Shown in pieces: positions 19,625 to 23,161 of a DNA stretch of 23,161 nucleotides. The position numbers were made by a program, and so were the translations under genes. Each line of letters opens with the position of its first letter. Position 1 is the first letter of the stretch. The notes under the pieces are model-generated. The model searched no databases, was not told the origin of the DNA, and saw only the letters and a list, made by a program, of their open reading frames with translations. The stretch comes from Mesaphorura yosii (lineage: Eukaryota; Arthropoda; Collembola; Poduromorpha; Tullbergiidae), in the NCBI GenBank assembly GCA_009869945.1, contig WIXG01000750.1, forward strand, positions 1 through 23,161, in the 5' to 3' direction.

Positions 19625-20956
19625 ATGTCTTCCTTAAGATACGTACTCAGAATAAACTCGTTGTCTTCCTCCTGGACTTTATTAATTTGCAAGCATTGTT
19701 GGTCCACCACACCATCTTCATCTAGAAGATACTTCTCCGGCATGAGTAGTGATTCAGATAAAGCAGGCAGCGACGTGAGGGCGGTCCCCGAGACTTCCAA
19801 GTCAATACAACCATCACCAATTTCAATTTTACCTGCTCAGCAAAAATTAAAAGTGCTTAATGTAAATATCAATTATCAGAAGGTAGGAAATGGGCCCATG
19901 CCAGTGCTCTGCTTGCCCGGTGCTCTGGGTAAGTTCCAGTAACTGGTCCCGTGACTCAATCGCTATGATTAAGTTACACTGCAACTTGTCTCAATTGTAT
20001 GTTTCCTCTCAGGCTTCATCGAATCCGATTTCGGTCCAATCCTCCATAAGTTTAACGCGAACCAATTCACTGTTATCGTCTGGGATCCGCCGGGCTATGG
20101 CAAAAGTCGTCCGCCCGATCGACACTTTAAAGACGGGCTTCTGAACATGTACGTGACGGACGCGTACATATCTCATGCCTTAATGCAGGTTAATGAGCAT
20201 CAGAATTCAGAATTTATGGTTTGAGCAATTTGAGCTGTAAACTGGGTACTTGAATCGGTAGACACTCGGGTTCAAAACATTCTCAACGATCGGATGGTCC
20301 GACGGCGGAATAACTGCCCTGCTTCAGGCTGCCAAATGTTCAAAGTCAATCGAAAAAATGGTGACGTTTGGTGGTAACGCGTTCCTCAATCAGCACGACG
20401 TCAACGTGTATGTTAGTAAGTACAAATTACCCAGTCTCTTTATTCAGCTAAGCTAAGCGCGAAGTTTAAATCACGTGATTAACTGAATCTTCAGAAATTC
20501 GAAACGTTGACACGTGGTCCGAAAAAATGAAGGCTCCAATGGTGGAAATGTATGGGGAGAAATACTTCCGGAAACTCTGGACGCAATGGGTGGACGCTGG
20601 TATCACACATTTTCGAAAAGGTGGCGATCTTTGCACGAATGAACTTGGAAGCATCACCTGCCCAACGCTAATCATTCACGGACTGAAGGATCCGATGGTG
20701 GAACTAAATCATGCCGAGTTCATCCATCAAAGGATAAAGAACTCCAGGTAAAACTAAAATCGTTGTTCAGCAAGTCCAGTGTGCAGAGCCTCCAATTTCA
20801 ATCGAGTTATTAACTGAATACTGGCTATTTTGACGTTTTGCCAGGCTCCACGTGATGGCGGAAGGAAAGCACAATCTGCACTTGAGATTCCCAGACGAAT
20901 TTATTAAGCTGGTTGAATCTTTCTTGCTAAATCCGTACGCTCAAACTGATTCGTAG
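19625..20956 (+). CDS. BPHL/valacyclovirase-like alpha/beta hydrolase, copy 2 (5 exons, 332 aa)
   Basis: Exons are 19625-19928, 20013-20188, 20262-20415, 20495-20747 and 20845-20956 (999 nt, stop TAG). The triad is Ser173 in GWSDGG, Asp277 in GLKDPMVEL and His305 in KHNLHL. Asp174, next to the nucleophile, matches the human BPHL aspartate that recognises the free amino group of amino-acid esters, so this copy best keeps the ancestral specificity. Other family blocks are CLPGALG, WDPPGYGKSRPPDR and PTLIIHG. The N terminus is long: a basic Ser-rich presequence-like part (MSSLRYVLRINSLSSSW...) is followed by a polar linker (about residues 40-75) absent from the other copies. The intron positions equal those of copy 3. 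Canonical AATAAA is at 20979-20984. A mitochondrial location is inferred from the N terminus and the family. Confidence 0.93.
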
Positions 20957-21422
20957 TTGATTTGTGAACTTTAATGAGAATAAAGACGTCCATTAATGTT
21001 AAGCCGCATTTAATTCAAGCCGTCTGCCGTCTTAACATTTATGTTGTGCTACACGTGAACGTAATGCATGTTACGCAGCCAGAGGCCAATGTCCTGTGAC
21101 ACTTGGCATCATCGCATTATCTTTTCCTTATTCATAACCATAATATACATGCACAGCTGTACTTCATAACAGAAACAAACAGTTTGTGTTTTGACTCGCA
21201 CAGAATAAAATAAAATCTCAATTCTCCGTACTTTATGAATTTGTAGTAACAGATTTATGCAACAAGTAAATTAAGGTTTGATTTAATCGGGACATATCTC
21301 ATTAATGCATAATTTCATGTGTCAACATTTTGATTTTTGATGTGAGGTGCAAGGTGAGACTTTGATTTGTGAGAAACACTTTGGACACGGAAGAAAACCA
21401 CAACAGAATATTCAAACAGGCC
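20957..21422. other. Intergenic between BPHL-like copies 2 and 3
   Basis: 466 bp holding the short 3' UTR of copy 2 and the presumed promoter and 5' UTR of copy 3. It is AT-rich; no clear TATA/initiator pair and no reading frame of note. Confidence 0.5.
20979..20984 (+). terminator. Poly(A) signal of BPHL-like copy 2
   Basis: AATAAA, 22 nt past the stop codon at 20954-20956. Confidence 0.65.
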
Positions 21423-22629
21423 ATGACACAAATTCGCCTCGTCAACTTAATCACCAAATCTTGCTCAAGACACCATGCTTCACAATTAAGCACATCCTCG
21501 TCCTTTGGAAATCGAGTAACTCCGATTTCTAAGCATTTCAGGAAAATTCCAGTGCAACAGTACAATATCAATTACATAAAAGTCGGACATGGCCCTCATG
21601 CAGTGTTTTGCTTTCCAGGAATTGTCGGTAAACCTCCGTTTATTATTTCCGTTGAATATTGAATAATGAAGGCATCAATAAAATTTAAAAATGTCTTTCC
21701 CCTGCTTTGGTGGACAGGAGCCATGAACAGTCATTTGATGCCTCTAGTCTTGCAGTTTGAAAAGGACGCTGACAAATTCACATTCTACGCATGGGATCAA
21801 CCTGGCTTCGGTTCCAGTCGACCGCCCGAAAGACAGCTAAATGCACATTCCCTGGATGAAGATGCGGAAACGTTCATAGAGTTTATGAAGACAAAAAAAG
21901 TTCGTGCTCTGCGATATTTTTAAGCTTGTGTCGATGTTCGTGAATTTCAATTCGAAATTGATAATTGGAATGATTTACAGGCAATAACTCATGACAAAGT
22001 CAGCGTGCTTGGTTGGTCTGGCGGTGGGTGCTCAGCTTTGAAGGTGGCAATTAGGTACCCCGAATTGGTAAACAAGATGCTTGTGTGGGGAGCGTTTGCG
22101 TACGTGGATAAGGCAGATTCTGATAATTACAAAGGTAAGAATTCGTTGTACCCAAATGCCACAAGTTGTGGAGCTTTCTTTTTGCATCACTAATTGATCG
22201 ATTTCTACAGTGTTCCGCGACATAAACTCTTGGGGTGGAAAAATGAAGGAGACCCTGCTAGAAGAGTATGATCTTCCTTTCCTAGTGAAACATTGGGCTG
22301 ACTGGATGGACGCATTCTGTGATATTCATAGTCAAAGAGGTGGCGAATTTTGCTCAAAGGAGCTTCATAAAATTAAGTGTCCGACGATGATTGTCCACGG
22401 TATCAAAGACAACATTGTGTACTTGAAGCACGGCCAGTACCTTCAGCAAAATATCAAAGGAGCAGAGTAAGCAGCGCAGTTAAAACGCAATTGCATTTCC
22501 GAATTTCATGATCATTAATTCATGGTTTTCAATTCCAGATTAAAAATCGTGGAGACTGGAAAGCACAATTTGCAGCTTCGGTATCCGGAAGAATTTTATA
22601 AAATCGTGAAAGAATTCCTGCTCAGATAG
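21423..22629 (+). CDS. BPHL/valacyclovirase-like alpha/beta hydrolase, copy 3 (5 exons, 295 aa)
   Basis: Exons are 21423-21627, 21718-21899, 21981-22134, 22211-22466 and 22539-22629 (888 nt, stop TAG). The triad is Ser142 in GWSGGG, Asp247 in GIKDNIVYL and His275 in KHNLQL, intact. The residue after the nucleophile is Gly143 instead of Asp, and the usual DP.V after the acid is DNIV, so substrate preference has probably shifted. Other blocks are CFPGIVG, WDQPGFGSSRPPER and PTMIVHG. The first in-frame ATG is 21423; upstream codons in frame begin with GTG only. The N terminus (MTQIRLVNLITKSCSRHHASQ) looks like a mitochondrial presequence. The donor after residue 129 (GTTCGT) is weak and adds three residues (TKK) relative to the other copies. 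AATAAA lies at 22701-22706. Downstream it converges with a beta-tubulin gene. Confidence 0.91.
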
Positions 22630-22700
22630 TGCGAACAAAGTTAACAAGGTCTACGTAACCGAATACAAATCTTCTTTGTATATTTCGTTACTTTGCTCCA

Positions 22701-22706
22701 AATAAA
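22701..22706 (+). terminator. Poly(A) signal of BPHL-like copy 3
   Basis: AATAAA on the plus strand, about 70 nt past the stop at 22627-22629. Confidence 0.6.
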
Positions 22707-22744
22707 TTGATTCAACGGCGCAACTGCCACTGCCACAAATGAAC

Positions 22745-22750
22745 TTTATT
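22745..22750 (-). terminator. Poly(A) signal of the beta-tubulin gene
   Basis: AATAAA on the minus strand, about 260 nt past the tubulin stop. The two convergent genes therefore end within about 40 bp of each other. Confidence 0.6.
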
Positions 22751-23011
22751 CAACTCAATTTCTAATTGCAAAAGGCAAAGCGAAAAGATAAGAAATTTAG
22801 ACAATGCATACATTAATATGTCCTGCTAAACATCAATTCCCTTACTGCTATTGCTGTATTAAAAAGTTAGACTTAAAATACTAAGATGCAAAATTCCAAG
22901 TATTGCTGGAGGCTGGATGGATGTGTTGATTAGTTGAAGCATCATTTGATGGTTGCATTCGCAGAGTCGAGCAGCTTGTGATTGCATTGTAACAATTTGA
23001 TCCTCGTCAAA

Positions 23012-23161
<150 letters not shown>

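Larger units (their letters stand above)
22630..23011. other. Convergent 3' UTRs of BPHL-like copy 3 and beta-tubulin
   Basis: It holds both poly(A) signals (22701-22706 plus, 22745-22750 minus). No other feature is recognised. Confidence 0.55.

Overview
The window is nuclear DNA from an animal. Every multi-exon gene uses GT-AG introns of about 65-105 nt, canonical AATAAA signals follow most stop codons, and the conserved proteins (Cse1/exportin-2, mitochondrial ribosomal protein L15, TMX1, beta-tubulin) have animal-type sequences. Short introns, arthropod-like TCAGT initiator motifs and an intron-bearing plant-cell-wall glycosidase suggest a small arthropod. A springtail (Collembola) is my best guess, but that is inference from family knowledge and is not shown directly.

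Layout, left to right: 1-2556 holds no gene I can support. 2598-3779 (-) encodes an unrecognised secreted protein in 4 exons. 4254-5595 and 6045-7451 (both -) are a tandem pair of NUDT19-type Nudix hydrolases with identical intron positions. 7960-12186 (-) is a complete 18-exon CSE1/CAS exportin (970 aa). It shares a 455-bp divergent promoter region with the mitochondrial ribosomal protein L15 gene at 12642-13770 (+, 4 exons). 13877-15199 (-) is the first of three BPHL/valacyclovirase-like alpha/beta hydrolases (7 exons) and converges on mRpL15 with only 106 bp between stop codons. 15949-16881 (-) is TMX1, an ER thioredoxin-like membrane protein with an uninterrupted reading frame. 16895-17560 (+) is a weak candidate for a small two-exon gene. 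17709-18870 (-) is a secreted GH43 glycosidase with all three catalytic acids. 19625-20956 and 21423-22629 (both +) are BPHL-like copies 2 and 3 (5 exons each). 23012-23161 (-) is the C-terminal end of a beta-tubulin gene that runs off the window.

The genes do not form one pathway. The themes are local gene duplication (two NUDT19, three BPHL) and several proteins with mitochondrial-type N termini (mRpL15, the BPHL copies, the NUDT19 copies). The most interesting signals are: the BPHL copies differ at the residue right after the nucleophile (Met, Asp, Gly), which in the human enzyme reads the substrate amino group; a GH43 wall-degrading enzyme sits in an animal genome; and TMX1 lacks coding introns among intron-rich neighbours. 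I found no clear sign of a wholly new multi-gene system.
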